Positions 1 through 6,064 of a DNA stretch of 8,371 nt are shown one piece after another. The notes under the pieces are model-generated. The model made no database searches, was not told the origin of the DNA, and was given only the letters and a program-made list of their open reading frames with translations. Origin of the DNA: Candidatus Uhrbacteria bacterium. Its GTDB lineage: Bacteria; Patescibacteriota; Patescibacteriia; 2-12-FULL-60-25. The translations under genes were made by a program, and so were the position numbers. Location of the stretch: assembly GCA_016866635.1 (NCBI GenBank), contig VGLT01000038.1, positions 1 through 8,371 of the forward strand, written 5' to 3'. The first letter of the stretch is position 1, and each line of letters starts with the position of its first letter.

Positions 1-109
1 AAAACCAAGAGGTGTAGCGGAGAGATTGATTCCAGTGTGCCCGAAAATCGCGCCAACTTTCCGAAACAAGATCGTGAATGTGGATGAGAGAGTGTTCCAT
101 GCCTTCCAT
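1..109 (-). CDS. Partial membrane protein, paralogue of its upstream neighbour (N-terminal 36 codons)
   Basis: Reading leftward from the ATG at 107-109 gives an open frame of 36 codons that runs off the window edge. It contains the stretch SESWRDFRAHW followed by SLRYTSWF. This resembles residues 14-32 of the protein encoded just upstream (QQSWRQFTRDW, then ISLWF): the S-W-R, F, W and terminal WF positions match at similar spacing. I infer a tandem paralogue whose first membrane segment is just beginning at the edge. The gene starts 9 bp after the neighbour's stop codon, so the two are probably co-transcribed. A second ATG three codons later (98-100) is an alternative start, but the purine-rich GGAAGG just before it is too close to be an ideal ribosome site. 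The function is unknown. Confidence 0.6.
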   Translation of the reverse strand, partial: MEGMEHSLIHIHDLVSESWRDFRAHWNQSLRYTSWF

Positions 110-118
110 GATACTCTT

Positions 119-1057
119 TTACCGACTTGCTTTCAATGCGTGGAATAGTTTGACGGTATAGGTCATGAAGTATGGGGAGACACAGATTTGAAAGGCGACG
201 GGGACGAGCGTGATGATAAGACCAAAGATAAAGATGATGCTGACAAGAGCACTGCTTGGAGCAGGGTTGGAAGCAAATTGACCAAAGATTTGGTTAAGAT
301 TGGAGAATTGAAAGCCGCTGATGGTCCAAATCAAGAAGACCGAGAGAGCAAAAACGATCGCAAAGACACTCAAAAAGAGTAAGCCCATGATGAGTTGGTT
401 CAAGAACAGCCGTCCAAAGACGCTCCACCAGCGACCATGGACCAGTTGCGCGGAACGTTTGAATGCTCCTGTCCCATGCACGTCATCTTCAATCAATAAA
501 AAGATGCTTTGAGAAAACAGGACACCAAAATAGACGGAGCACAACACCGTCGTAAGCGAACCAAGGCCAAGAGAGAGGATGGCTGTCCAGGTACGTCCTG
601 CATGAAAGGCAACATGAGCCAGGACGGCCGTGATCCCTCCAGTCATGACTCCCGCCAACAGACAGCCCAGGAGCATGAGTATAAAAAGAACCACGATCCA
701 TAAGAATGGTCCAAGGAGATCCCAGGGCCAGGAGCTTTTACTGCTTGTGGCATCTGGGTGTTGAGTATCCCGTTTCAACATGAGGCGATAGAGTCGGACG
801 GGGGTGAGGAAATAGACGATAAAATTGATCACCGCCGCAGGAAGAGCGATGATCGCAGAGAGGAAAAGAAAAGAAGAAACAAGCCCAGTATTTCCGTTGC
901 TAAACATGGGGATGGCTGTTTGAAAGATGGATCGCAAGAAATCTAGACCTATGGGAAGTAAAAACCAGAGAGAAATGCCTGCGGTGAGCCGCCAATCACG
1001 GGTAAATTGGCGCCAGCTTTGCTGCATCAATGGACCGATGGGAGAAAAGGAAGACAT
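119..1057 (-). CDS. Polytopic inner-membrane protein of unknown function, about six membrane segments
   Basis: This is a 312-residue, strongly hydrophobic protein. Likely membrane segments lie near residues 25-43, 60-85, 116-147, 160-190, 213-247 and 270-292. The N-terminus begins with a short amphipathic SWRQF..DWR element. Between segments four and five lies the stretch AFKRSAQLVHGRWW (about 198-211). A conserved 'RS..L..GRWW' patch of this kind is typical of the uncharacterised membrane proteins in bacteria related to DUF975 and the glycerophosphodiesterase membrane domain, which is my best guess at family. No catalytic or transporter signature is visible. The ATG is 6 bp after the tmk stop codon, so it is probably the fifth gene of the thymidylate transcription unit, although no metabolic link is evident. 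There is no Shine-Dalgarno sequence. The next gene leftward looks like a paralogue. Confidence 0.75.
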   Translation of the reverse strand: MSSFSPIGPLMQQSWRQFTRDWRLTAGISLWFLLPIGLDFLRSIFQTAIPMFSNGNTGLVSSFLFLSAIIALPAAVINFIVYFLTPVRLYRLMLKRDTQHPDATSSKSSWPWDLLGPFLWIVVLFILMLLGCLLAGVMTGGITAVLAHVAFHAGRTWTAILSLGLGSLTTVLCSVYFGVLFSQSIFLLIEDDVHGTGAFKRSAQLVHGRWWSVFGRLFLNQLIMGLLFLSVFAIVFALSVFLIWTISGFQFSNLNQIFGQFASNPAPSSALVSIIFIFGLIITLVPVAFQICVSPYFMTYTVKLFHALKASR

Positions 1058-1063
1058 AGGAAA

Positions 1064-1753
1064 TTAGGAAGTGAGGAGGGGAAGAATAAGAGAATAGAGG
1101 CGTTCATGGATGCTATCGATGGAGAGGAGTTGACCATCTTCAACGCAGGAGATTAATTTCCAGTTTTCACCTTGATCGTATTGAGGGAGTTCCAAATAGG
1201 CTTGTTCCGCGGCGCGTAAATGATTCTTGTCCGCCTCATGAATGTCGCGTTTCTTGCCATCAAGATACCCGCGATCGTCTTTGGAGGCGACTAAGGCATA
1301 CCCGATATCAGCCGGGACATGTAATAAAATCGTTGTGTCTGGTTTGGGGATACCAAGAATATTATATTCCAAATCGTTCAACCAAGCCACAAAGGCCTTG
1401 CGCTCTTCTGGATCGCTAATCTTGGCGGTTTGATGACCTTTGTTGGCAGAGACGTAGCGATTGGAGATGATGATCGTGCCCTCCGAGAGGAGTTTTTTAA
1501 TTTCAAACGAGGCATCGTAACGGTCCAGAGCAAAAAAGAGAGAACCCTTTTTGGCCCCCACCTCATTCACGCCACCATATTCACCCCGCAAATATTTTTC
1601 CACAAACAAGGCAGAGGGGTTTCCGTATCGCGGGAAATCCATGAGCGCGACAGAGCGGCCCTCGTTTTTTAATCGTTCAATTAATTTTCGTGTTTGCGTT
1701 CCTTTTCCAGAGCCGTCGGTGCCATCGATCACGATGAATGTTCCTTGGGTCAT
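1064..1753 (-). CDS. tmk: Thymidylate kinase (dTMP kinase)
   Basis: This 229-residue cytoplasmic kinase phosphorylates dTMP to dTDP with ATP. It has a clear P-loop, GTDGSGKGT, at residues 11-19, a nucleoside-binding FPRYGN at 40-45, LDRY at 77-80, and a lid region with R161-x-Y and KKRDIHE at 167-173. The usual DRYxxS signature appears as SNRYVSANKGHQ at 97-108, with Asn in place of Asp. I believe this variant is shared by thymidylate kinases of Patescibacteria and similar lineages, so it is probably not a defect. The length is slightly above the usual 205-215 residues. Its ATG overlaps the folA stop codon by 4 bp (ATGA), which suggests translational coupling. The function fits the adjacent folA and thyA. 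Confidence 0.93.
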   Translation of the reverse strand: MTQGTFIVIDGTDGSGKGTQTRKLIERLKNEGRSVALMDFPRYGNPSALFVEKYLRGEYGGVNEVGAKKGSLFFALDRYDASFEIKKLLSEGTIIISNRYVSANKGHQTAKISDPEERKAFVAWLNDLEYNILGIPKPDTTILLHVPADIGYALVASKDDRGYLDGKKRDIHEADKNHLRAAEQAYLELPQYDQGENWKLISCVEDGQLLSIDSIHERLYSLILPLLTS

Positions 1754-2226
1754 ATTCGTTTATAGGTCACAAATGCGTATCCTTGATGTAGCTCTCGATC
1801 AACTTCTTTCCACACAGATCGATTGATTTCCGGAAAAAAAGCATCGCCATCTTCAACGGTTTGATCGACTTCCGTCAAATAGAGCGTATCGGCCACGTCG
1901 ATCGTCTGTCGATAGATTTCTGCCCCGCCGATAACCATGATGTGATCGGAAGCATGTCCCCGGAGAGCATCGTCGATAGACAAAGATGTTTCCACTCCAG
2001 ATGGAACAGCCAAATCACTTTGTCGTGAAATAACAATATTCAGTCTCTCAGGAAGAGGGCGAAATTTTTCCGGGATCGATTCCCAGGTTTTGCGTCCCAT
2101 GAGCACGATTTTTCCAACCGTGTGTTGCTTAAAATGTTTCAGATCTTCTGGAATATTCCAAGGGAGACCGCCTTGTTTTCCAATGCAGTTATTTTTTGAA
2201 ACGGCCGCAATGAGAGAAATCGACAT
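1750..2226 (-). CDS. folA: Dihydrofolate reductase
   Basis: This 158-residue enzyme reduces dihydrofolate to tetrahydrofolate with NADPH and restores the cofactor consumed by thymidylate synthase. The family features are in order: SLIAAVSKNNCIG at the N-terminus, LPWNIPEDLKHF at 21-32 with Asp28 in the position of the E. coli catalytic Asp27, the NADPH-binding MGRKTWESIP at 43-52, and VIGGAEIY at 98-105. The length matches the E. coli type I enzyme (159 residues). The ATG lies 2 bp after the thyA stop codon, and the stop codon overlaps the tmk start, so thyA, folA and tmk form one tightly packed unit. I see no Shine-Dalgarno sequence. Confidence 0.96.
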   Translation of the reverse strand: MSISLIAAVSKNNCIGKQGGLPWNIPEDLKHFKQHTVGKIVLMGRKTWESIPEKFRPLPERLNIVISRQSDLAVPSGVETSLSIDDALRGHASDHIMVIGGAEIYRQTIDVADTLYLTEVDQTVEDGDAFFPEINRSVWKEVDRELHQGYAFVTYKRI

Positions 2227-2228
2227 GA

Positions 2229-3101
2229 TTAGACGGCAATGGGGAATTCAATTTTGGGATGACTTTGATAATTCAGAATTTTTGAATCATCCGATTTCCA
2301 ATCAAAGATTGAAGTGAATGGGTCGGTCGTGATTTGGGGGAGAGGATAGAGCGATGCGTCACGAGACAGCTGTTCTTTGGCCCCATCAACATGATTGATG
2401 TAGATATGCGTGTCAGCAAGAAAACCAATCAATCGTCCCTCTTGTAAGCCGCTTTCTTTGGCTAAAAGATGAAGCAGGAGGGCGTAGCTCGCGATGTTAA
2501 AAGGGAGACCGAGCATTGTGTCGACGGAGCGTTGGTTCCAGAGGAGGTTGAGCTTTCCATTGATGACGGTCACTTGAAAGGCGTAGTGGCAAGGAGGTAG
2601 CCCCATTTCGCCAAGCATCGATGGATTCCAGGCCGAGACGATCATGCGGCGGTCGGAGGGATTAGATTTCAGTGTATCGACGACTCGTTTGAGTTGATCA
2701 ACGCCTTGTCCAGTATAATCGCTATCGTAATTTTGATACGGTGCATTAAAGTGTCTCCACTGAAATCCATAAATTGCTCCCAAATCACGCTCTTCAAGCA
2801 TGCGCTTTTTTTCCTCTTCTGAATGCCCGTAAGGTGCTTTTTTGGGGTTGGCCCACTCATCCCAGATATGGTTATTTCGTTCCTTTAACCACTCTTTGTC
2901 GGTTAGACCTTTGATAAAAAATTCGAGTTCCGTTGCGATCAGACGAAAAGGGACTTTTTTTGTGGTGAGTAATGGAAAGCCTTTGGACATGTCATGCTCA
3001 AACAGGGCGCCAGCAACCGTCATCGCATCAACACCCGTGCGGTTTGCTTTCTGCTCCCCGTGTTCAAGAATATGACGGACGATGTCGAGATAGGCTTTCA
3101 T
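2229..3101 (-). CDS. thyA: Thymidylate synthase (ThyA type)
   Basis: This enzyme methylates dUMP to dTMP using methylene-tetrahydrofolate. From the ATG at 3099-3101 the protein has 290 residues and its first residues, MKAYLDIV, align with the E. coli start MKQYLELM. I therefore prefer this ATG to an in-frame TTG six codons upstream (3117-3119), which would overlap the preceding gene. Visible landmarks are NRTG at 20-23, FPLLTTKK at 42-49, RRMIVSAWNP at 151-160, the catalytic Cys171 in LPPCHYAFQ, QRSVDTMLGLPFNIASY at 190-206, and DTHIYINH at 230-237. The catalytic Cys is about 25 residues later than in E. coli because of a charged insertion near 85-107, which is known from the longer Lactobacillus-like forms. 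It starts 7 bp after the preceding stop codon and ends 2 bp before folA. Confidence 0.97.
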   Translation of the reverse strand: MKAYLDIVRHILEHGEQKANRTGVDAMTVAGALFEHDMSKGFPLLTTKKVPFRLIATELEFFIKGLTDKEWLKERNNHIWDEWANPKKAPYGHSEEEKKRMLEERDLGAIYGFQWRHFNAPYQNYDSDYTGQGVDQLKRVVDTLKSNPSDRRMIVSAWNPSMLGEMGLPPCHYAFQVTVINGKLNLLWNQRSVDTMLGLPFNIASYALLLHLLAKESGLQEGRLIGFLADTHIYINHVDGAKEQLSRDASLYPLPQITTDPFTSIFDWKSDDSKILNYQSHPKIEFPIAV

Positions 3102-3108
3102 AGGCGTG

Positions 3109-3663
3109 TTAGAATCCAAAATGTTTCATCATGCCATCAACCGCAGAGAGAAATTCCTCTTGTGTTCCCGCGTTAGATAATGTGACGGAAGCGCGTTCCA
3201 TGACGGCTGGGATAGTGATCTCGGTTGAGCGCTGTTCATTTTCCAAAAATTTTTCCCAAGTCATAGTGGTCTCGTCCGCTTTTTCTCCGCGCCCTTTCAT
3301 GCGCTCATACCGTAACTCCGCAGGCACGCTGATGGCGACGAGTTTGAAGTTGGGGAGTGGTTCGAGCGCGGCAATATCTTCCAATCGTCGGATGCCGTCG
3401 ATCACCACAATATCTTCTTTGGCATGCACGGAATCATTTTGAATCGCGTAGGATAAAACATCTTCCCCAAATCCTTGGCGTACCATCTCGGAAATTTTTA
3501 TCAAATTGTCTCGCGTCTTCTCTAACGATAGGCGTGTAAGCAAATCTCCTAAAATGGCAGAAAAACGATAATATCCGGCTTTATATTTTTCACGCAGAAT
3601 ATCAGCGGCCGTCCCTTTTCCACAGCCGGCTTGTCCGACGAAACCAAGGATGAGTTTTGGCAT
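3109..3663 (-). CDS. P-loop nucleotide/dephospho-CoA kinase-like protein heading the thymidylate operon
   Basis: This 184-residue protein has a Walker A motif, GQAGCGKGT, at residues 10-18. Later come VIDGIRRLEDI at 87-97 and a C-terminal lid-like stretch with R121, R125 and TWEKFLENEQR (135-145). The order 'P-loop, then DGIR.xxD, then R-rich lid' resembles the UPF0200/AAA_18 group and, more loosely, dephospho-CoA and deoxynucleoside-monophosphate kinases. The exact substrate cannot be read from the sequence. Its position directly before thyA-folA-tmk makes a (deoxy)nucleotide kinase plausible, but that is inference. I chose the ATG at 3661-3663, which puts the P-loop at the usual distance from the N-terminus. 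An upstream in-frame GTG (3685-3687) would add eight residues of no family character. No Shine-Dalgarno sequence precedes it, and a possible -10 lies so close that the mRNA may be leaderless. Confidence 0.75.
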   Translation of the reverse strand: MPKLILGFVGQAGCGKGTAADILREKYKAGYYRFSAILGDLLTRLSLEKTRDNLIKISEMVRQGFGEDVLSYAIQNDSVHAKEDIVVIDGIRRLEDIAALEPLPNFKLVAISVPAELRYERMKGRGEKADETTMTWEKFLENEQRSTEITIPAVMERASVTLSNAGTQEEFLSAVDGMMKHFGF

Positions 3664-3671
3664 ATCGATCG

Positions 3672-3698
3672 ATATTAAAGCACACACGCAAAGAACAA
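3672..3698 (-). promoter_or_regulatory. Possible promoter of the kinase-thyA-folA-tmk operon
   Basis: On the minus strand a TAATAT hexamer (3672-3677) lies between the upstream terminator hairpin and the first ATG of the operon. A weak TTGTTC (3693-3698) sits 15 bp upstream of it, shorter than ideal. If this is the -10, transcription would begin at about 3664-3665, essentially at the ATG, giving a leaderless message. This is a visual match only. Confidence 0.3.
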
Positions 3699-3716
3699 AC
3701 GAATAGAAAAGATCAA

Positions 3717-3735
3717 CCCCGCTCGAGGAGCGGGG
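3717..3735 (-). terminator. Hairpin terminator of the G+C-rich orphan gene
   Basis: A perfect 8-bp stem, CCCCGCTC paired with GAGCGGGG, closes a 3-nt loop. On the minus strand it is followed by TTGATCTTTTCT, a broken U-rich tract. It lies about 30 bp after the stop codon of the 112-codon gene and before the kinase-thyA operon. The interrupted U-run makes it less certain as an intrinsic terminator, but stem strength and position fit. Confidence 0.65.
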
Positions 3736-3764
3736 CGATCAGGGAGCGGACGGTGCGGGAATGG

Positions 3765-4103
3765 TCACGGGCGCTTGCGGCGGAAGGGGGCCTTGTTCGG
3801 GTCGCGCGGACGCTGGCTGCGGTGTGCCTTGATGTATGCCGCGAGCTCGGAGATGAGCCCCTCGAGATTTGCTTCCGACTTGCGGAGCAGTTCGTCGACC
3901 GGAAAGCGCCGCATGATTCCCATGAGCGTTCGGCGGACGCGGACCATGTCTGCACGCTCGATTCGGGTCAGCGAGAGCATCATAGAGATCGTGACGTAGT
4001 CGATCCCCGCCGCTGTGCGCATGAACTCATCGCTGTGCGCCAGTTTGCTTGCCGCGTCCTCCAACGCGTCCAGCATCACATCGTACCCGAGCTTCTTTTG
4101 CAT
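3765..4103 (-). CDS. Unrecognised 112-residue, G+C-rich orphan protein
   Basis: I do not recognise this family. The protein appears mostly alpha-helical. It has an acidic N-terminal half with a LDALEDAASKLAHSDEF segment, an Arg/Met-rich middle (RVRRTLMGIMRRFPVDELLRK, split at 55-75), and a very basic Pro/Arg-rich tail after residue 93 ending FRRKRP, which suggests binding to nucleic acid or ribosome. It has no signal peptide, membrane segment or Cys pairs. Evidence that it is a real gene: a promoter-like pair upstream, a strong Shine-Dalgarno GAGGTG (4109-4114) 5 nt before the ATG, a hairpin after the stop codon, and third codon positions almost all G or C. G+C content is about 60-68% per 60-base line, against about 45% in the flanking genes. 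This suggests recent acquisition or very different selection. It is the only gene here with a strong Shine-Dalgarno sequence. Confidence 0.7.
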   Translation of the reverse strand: MQKKLGYDVMLDALEDAASKLAHSDEFMRTAAGIDYVTISMMLSLTRIERADMVRVRRTLMGIMRRFPVDELLRKSEANLEGLISELAAYIKAHRSQRPRDPNKAPFRRKRP

Positions 4104-4108
4104 GATCG

Positions 4109-4114
4109 CACCTC
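4109..4114 (-). promoter_or_regulatory. Strong Shine-Dalgarno sequence of the orphan gene
   Basis: GAGGTG on the minus strand lies 5 nt before the ATG at 4101-4103. It fixes the start of the 112-residue protein. It stands out because the neighbouring genes show no comparable ribosome-binding sequence. Confidence 0.75.
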
Positions 4115-4130
4115 GTGAATGTGTGGAGGG

Positions 4131-4159
4131 TTTGTAATATAAAAAACTCTCATAGTCAA
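4131..4159 (-). promoter_or_regulatory. Probable promoter of the orphan gene, overlapping the dcd stop codon
   Basis: On the minus strand TTGACT (4154-4159) is separated by 17 bp from TACAAA (4131-4136, four of six matches to the -10 consensus). The TGA stop codon of the dCTP deaminase gene is inside the TTGACT hexamer. A T-run and TATATT lie in the spacer, so the exact -10 is uncertain. The resulting leader would be about 20 nt and carry the Shine-Dalgarno sequence. Confidence 0.45.
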
Positions 4160-5250
4160 GCTTTAAACCATTTGGCGAGGAGCAGTCCTTTCTGGTGTGC
4201 GTAATTCGACTTTAACTCTGCGCTATAGAGCCTCTCCGGTGTTGCGAGCGTTCGTTCGTACAACATTAAACAAATCGGTTGACCGTCACGCAAAACAAAA
4301 TCATGGCTGTACGCTTCGACTTCAAGAACGGCCACGTTGCCGCACTTGGTCTCATCCTGATCCCATCCAAACCCTGGATCAAAAAATCCGGCAAAGTGAG
4401 AGCGAAACTCTCCTTTTGAGGCATCGTAGGCCGCCATCTCTGCGGCGTAGTTGGGAGGAGTGACGATTTTTTCTTTGGTGGCGAGAATCAAAAAATCTTG
4501 AGGATGCAAAACCAATTCCCCATCTTTGGGGCGGGGGAGAGGATCAAAAAAATCGTTTGGATCATGGTCACGTTTCGCCGTGTCCAGAACGCTCCAGGCG
4601 GTTGATTTTGCTCGCCACCCAATGATTTCCGTTGACGTGAGATCGACCGTCATGGTGATTCCGCGCCCGATATATTCAGAAGACGGAGGAATGCGCGCTC
4701 CATCCAGCGTGCGCAAAAAGGTATGGCGATCATATGCCATGCGATGTTCAAGTTCAGACAAGCGCGCATCGCCATGAAAAAAACGAATTTGGTTAATACG
4801 ATCGCCAAGGTGCAAACGAATGGGAAAGGATTTTGGAATCACCTCGATCCAGAGCGAGCCTTGATAGCCAGCAGGCACCTCGTCAAATCGTGGCACACCG
4901 TCCACAAGCAACCGTCCGCGCAAGTTCACTCGACCAGAAGAGCTTTTGTTGCTGGTGGTCGCACGAATTCCTGGAGGGAGTTTGAGAGACTCCGCAAGTT
5001 TAATTAAATATAACCCATCTTTTTCTAGAGGATGCTCGATCGGATGTTTAAACAACATTCCGCGTTCGACGATGGTCCGAATCGATTCTCCTGGTCGCGG
5101 TAAATACGACCCGCGCATGCGATACACCTCGTCGGTAATAGTGAGATCAAGCGAAGCTGGTTGAATCGCTTCCACATTCCCATTCTGGATATACCCAGCC
5201 GCCATCATTTCTTTGATGAGTTGATAGGGAATGGCGCCGTAGCGGGTCAT
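4156..5250 (-). CDS. dcd: dCTP deaminase, long two-domain form
   Basis: This enzyme deaminates dCTP to dUTP, the first step of the deoxycytidine route to dTTP. The 364-residue protein is about twice the length of the E. coli-type Dcd (193) and matches the long form annotated in alphaproteobacteria and others. The N-terminal half has IQPASLDLTI (29-38), the catalytic-type NKSSSGR (101-107) and GSLWIEV (131-137), whose Glu136 occupies the place of the E. coli catalytic Glu. The C-terminal half repeats the fold with FFDPGFG (289-295), VAVLEVEA (307-314) and an end rich in hydrophobic strands. I chose the ATG at 5248-5250. An in-frame TTG sixteen codons upstream (5296-5298) would start inside the rplA terminator. 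A weak AAGG lies 12 nt upstream. No convincing promoter is visible, so its transcription may depend on terminator read-through or an unrecognised promoter. Confidence 0.88.
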   Translation of the reverse strand: MTRYGAIPYQLIKEMMAAGYIQNGNVEAIQPASLDLTITDEVYRMRGSYLPRPGESIRTIVERGMLFKHPIEHPLEKDGLYLIKLAESLKLPPGIRATTSNKSSSGRVNLRGRLLVDGVPRFDEVPAGYQGSLWIEVIPKSFPIRLHLGDRINQIRFFHGDARLSELEHRMAYDRHTFLRTLDGARIPPSSEYIGRGITMTVDLTSTEIIGWRAKSTAWSVLDTAKRDHDPNDFFDPLPRPKDGELVLHPQDFLILATKEKIVTPPNYAAEMAAYDASKGEFRSHFAGFFDPGFGWDQDETKCGNVAVLEVEAYSHDFVLRDGQPICLMLYERTLATPERLYSAELKSNYAHQKGLLLAKWFKA

Positions 5251-5296
5251 AAATCTGCCAAACCTTAGCGATTGCGCAACGATTTTACAAGGTATC

Positions 5297-5323
5297 AAAA
5301 ACGACCGCCGAAGCGGTCATTTT
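5297..5323 (-). terminator. Intrinsic terminator of the secE-nusG-rplK-rplA operon
   Basis: On the minus strand GACCGC, the tetraloop TTCG and GCGGTC (5303-5318) form a stable stem. It is preceded by AAAAA and followed by G and TTTTT. It starts 2-3 bp after the rplA stop codon. UUCG loop, short G+C stem and flanking A/U runs are the classic form. The A/T runs on both sides mean it could also act on the opposite strand. Confidence 0.92.
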
Positions 5324-5325
5324 TG

Positions 5326-6018
5326 TTAGGCGATTTTTGCCGTATCCACGTGGATCCCAGGACCCATCGTAGATGCGACGGTCACAGACTTGAGGAAAAC
5401 GCCTTTCGAAGAAGCGGGTTTTGCTTTTTTCACCGCTTCGATCAAGACGGTGAAGTTTTCTGTCAACGCCTTTGCATCCATGGAAACTTTTCCGATCAAC
5501 TGGTGCAAATTAGCTGTCGTATCATTTTTGAAAGCGACCTTACCCTTCTTCAACTCTTCCACCATTTTTTTCACGTTTGGTCCAACCGTTTCCGTTTTTG
5601 GGTTTGGCATGAGGCCGGATGGTCCAAGGATTTTTGCAATCTTCGCGAGCTTAGCCATCATGTCAGGGGTTGCGATTGCGACATCAAATTCAATTTTGTT
5701 GCTCTTGGCGATTTCGCTAATCAACTCTTCGCCGCCGACCAAATCCGCTCCGGCTTCTTTCGCTTCCTTTTCCTTATCTCCATTCACGAACGCGGCAATT
5801 TTTTTTGTCTTACCCGTGGAGTGGGGGAGAGTAATGGTCGAGCGGACCTGTTGTTCACCCTTGGTTACATCGATGCCGAGGTTGATGTGAACTTCTACAC
5901 TTGCATCAAATTTGGTTGGGGACGTTTTTTTAACCAACTCCATGGCTTCCAAAGGCGCATACAGCTTCTTTGGATCAACCAATTTATTCATTTCATTATA
6001 CTTTTTGCCGTGTGGCAT
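5326..6018 (-). CDS. rplA: Large ribosomal subunit protein L1
   Basis: L1 binds 23S rRNA at the mobile L1 stalk, helps release of E-site tRNA, and in many bacteria represses its own operon by binding mRNA. The 230-residue length is normal. The N-terminus MPHGKKYNEMNKLVD is the usual basic L1 start, and the L1 signature LGPSGLMPNPKTETVGPNV is intact. The C-terminal region KGVFLKSVTVASTMGPGIHVD is also canonical. The gene follows rplK after a 77-bp spacer that holds a heptamer repeat and a small hairpin just before the ATG. It is closed by a strong terminator. No near Shine-Dalgarno sequence is visible. Confidence 0.98.
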   Translation of the reverse strand: MPHGKKYNEMNKLVDPKKLYAPLEAMELVKKTSPTKFDASVEVHINLGIDVTKGEQQVRSTITLPHSTGKTKKIAAFVNGDKEKEAKEAGADLVGGEELISEIAKSNKIEFDVAIATPDMMAKLAKIAKILGPSGLMPNPKTETVGPNVKKMVEELKKGKVAFKNDTTANLHQLIGKVSMDAKALTENFTVLIEAVKKAKPASSKGVFLKSVTVASTMGPGIHVDTAKIA

Positions 6019-6031
6019 ACGTGGTTCGGTC

Positions 6032-6050
6032 GGCTGATTATTCGTCAGCC
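6032..6050 (-). other. Small hairpin in the rplK-rplA spacer, just upstream of the L1 start
   Basis: GGCTGA and TCAGCC (6 bp) close a 7-nt loop, 13 nt before the rplA ATG. On the minus strand it begins inside a GGGAGG purine run (6050-6055), the only Shine-Dalgarno-like sequence near rplA. Folding could bring that run closer to the start codon or hide it. An L1 feedback site is possible, but I cannot recognise the known L1 consensus fold. Confidence 0.35.
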
Positions 6051-6064
6051 TCCCACATAAATTG

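Noticed and set aside
3102..3119. Earlier TTG start for thyA, adding 6 residues
   Set aside because: It overlaps the preceding gene, and the ATG at 3101 aligns with the E. coli start.
3713..3955. Minus-strand open frame of 80 codons in another frame of the G+C-rich block
   Set aside because: It overlaps the preferred gene, runs through the terminator hairpin and has a Ser/Arg-rich composition typical of shadows.
3657..4118. Plus-strand open frame of 153 codons through the G+C-rich block
   Set aside because: High G+C keeps several frames open. Promoter, Shine-Dalgarno sequence, terminator and codon third positions all favour the minus-strand 112-codon gene.
5251..5298. Earlier TTG start for dcd, adding 16 residues
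   Set aside because: It would begin inside the rplA terminator, and the ATG at 5250 gives a natural family start.
5272..6060. Plus-strand open frame of 262 codons, the longest on that strand
   Set aside because: It lies antisense to rplA, is Phe/Arg/His-rich and has no family character. It is a composition shadow.
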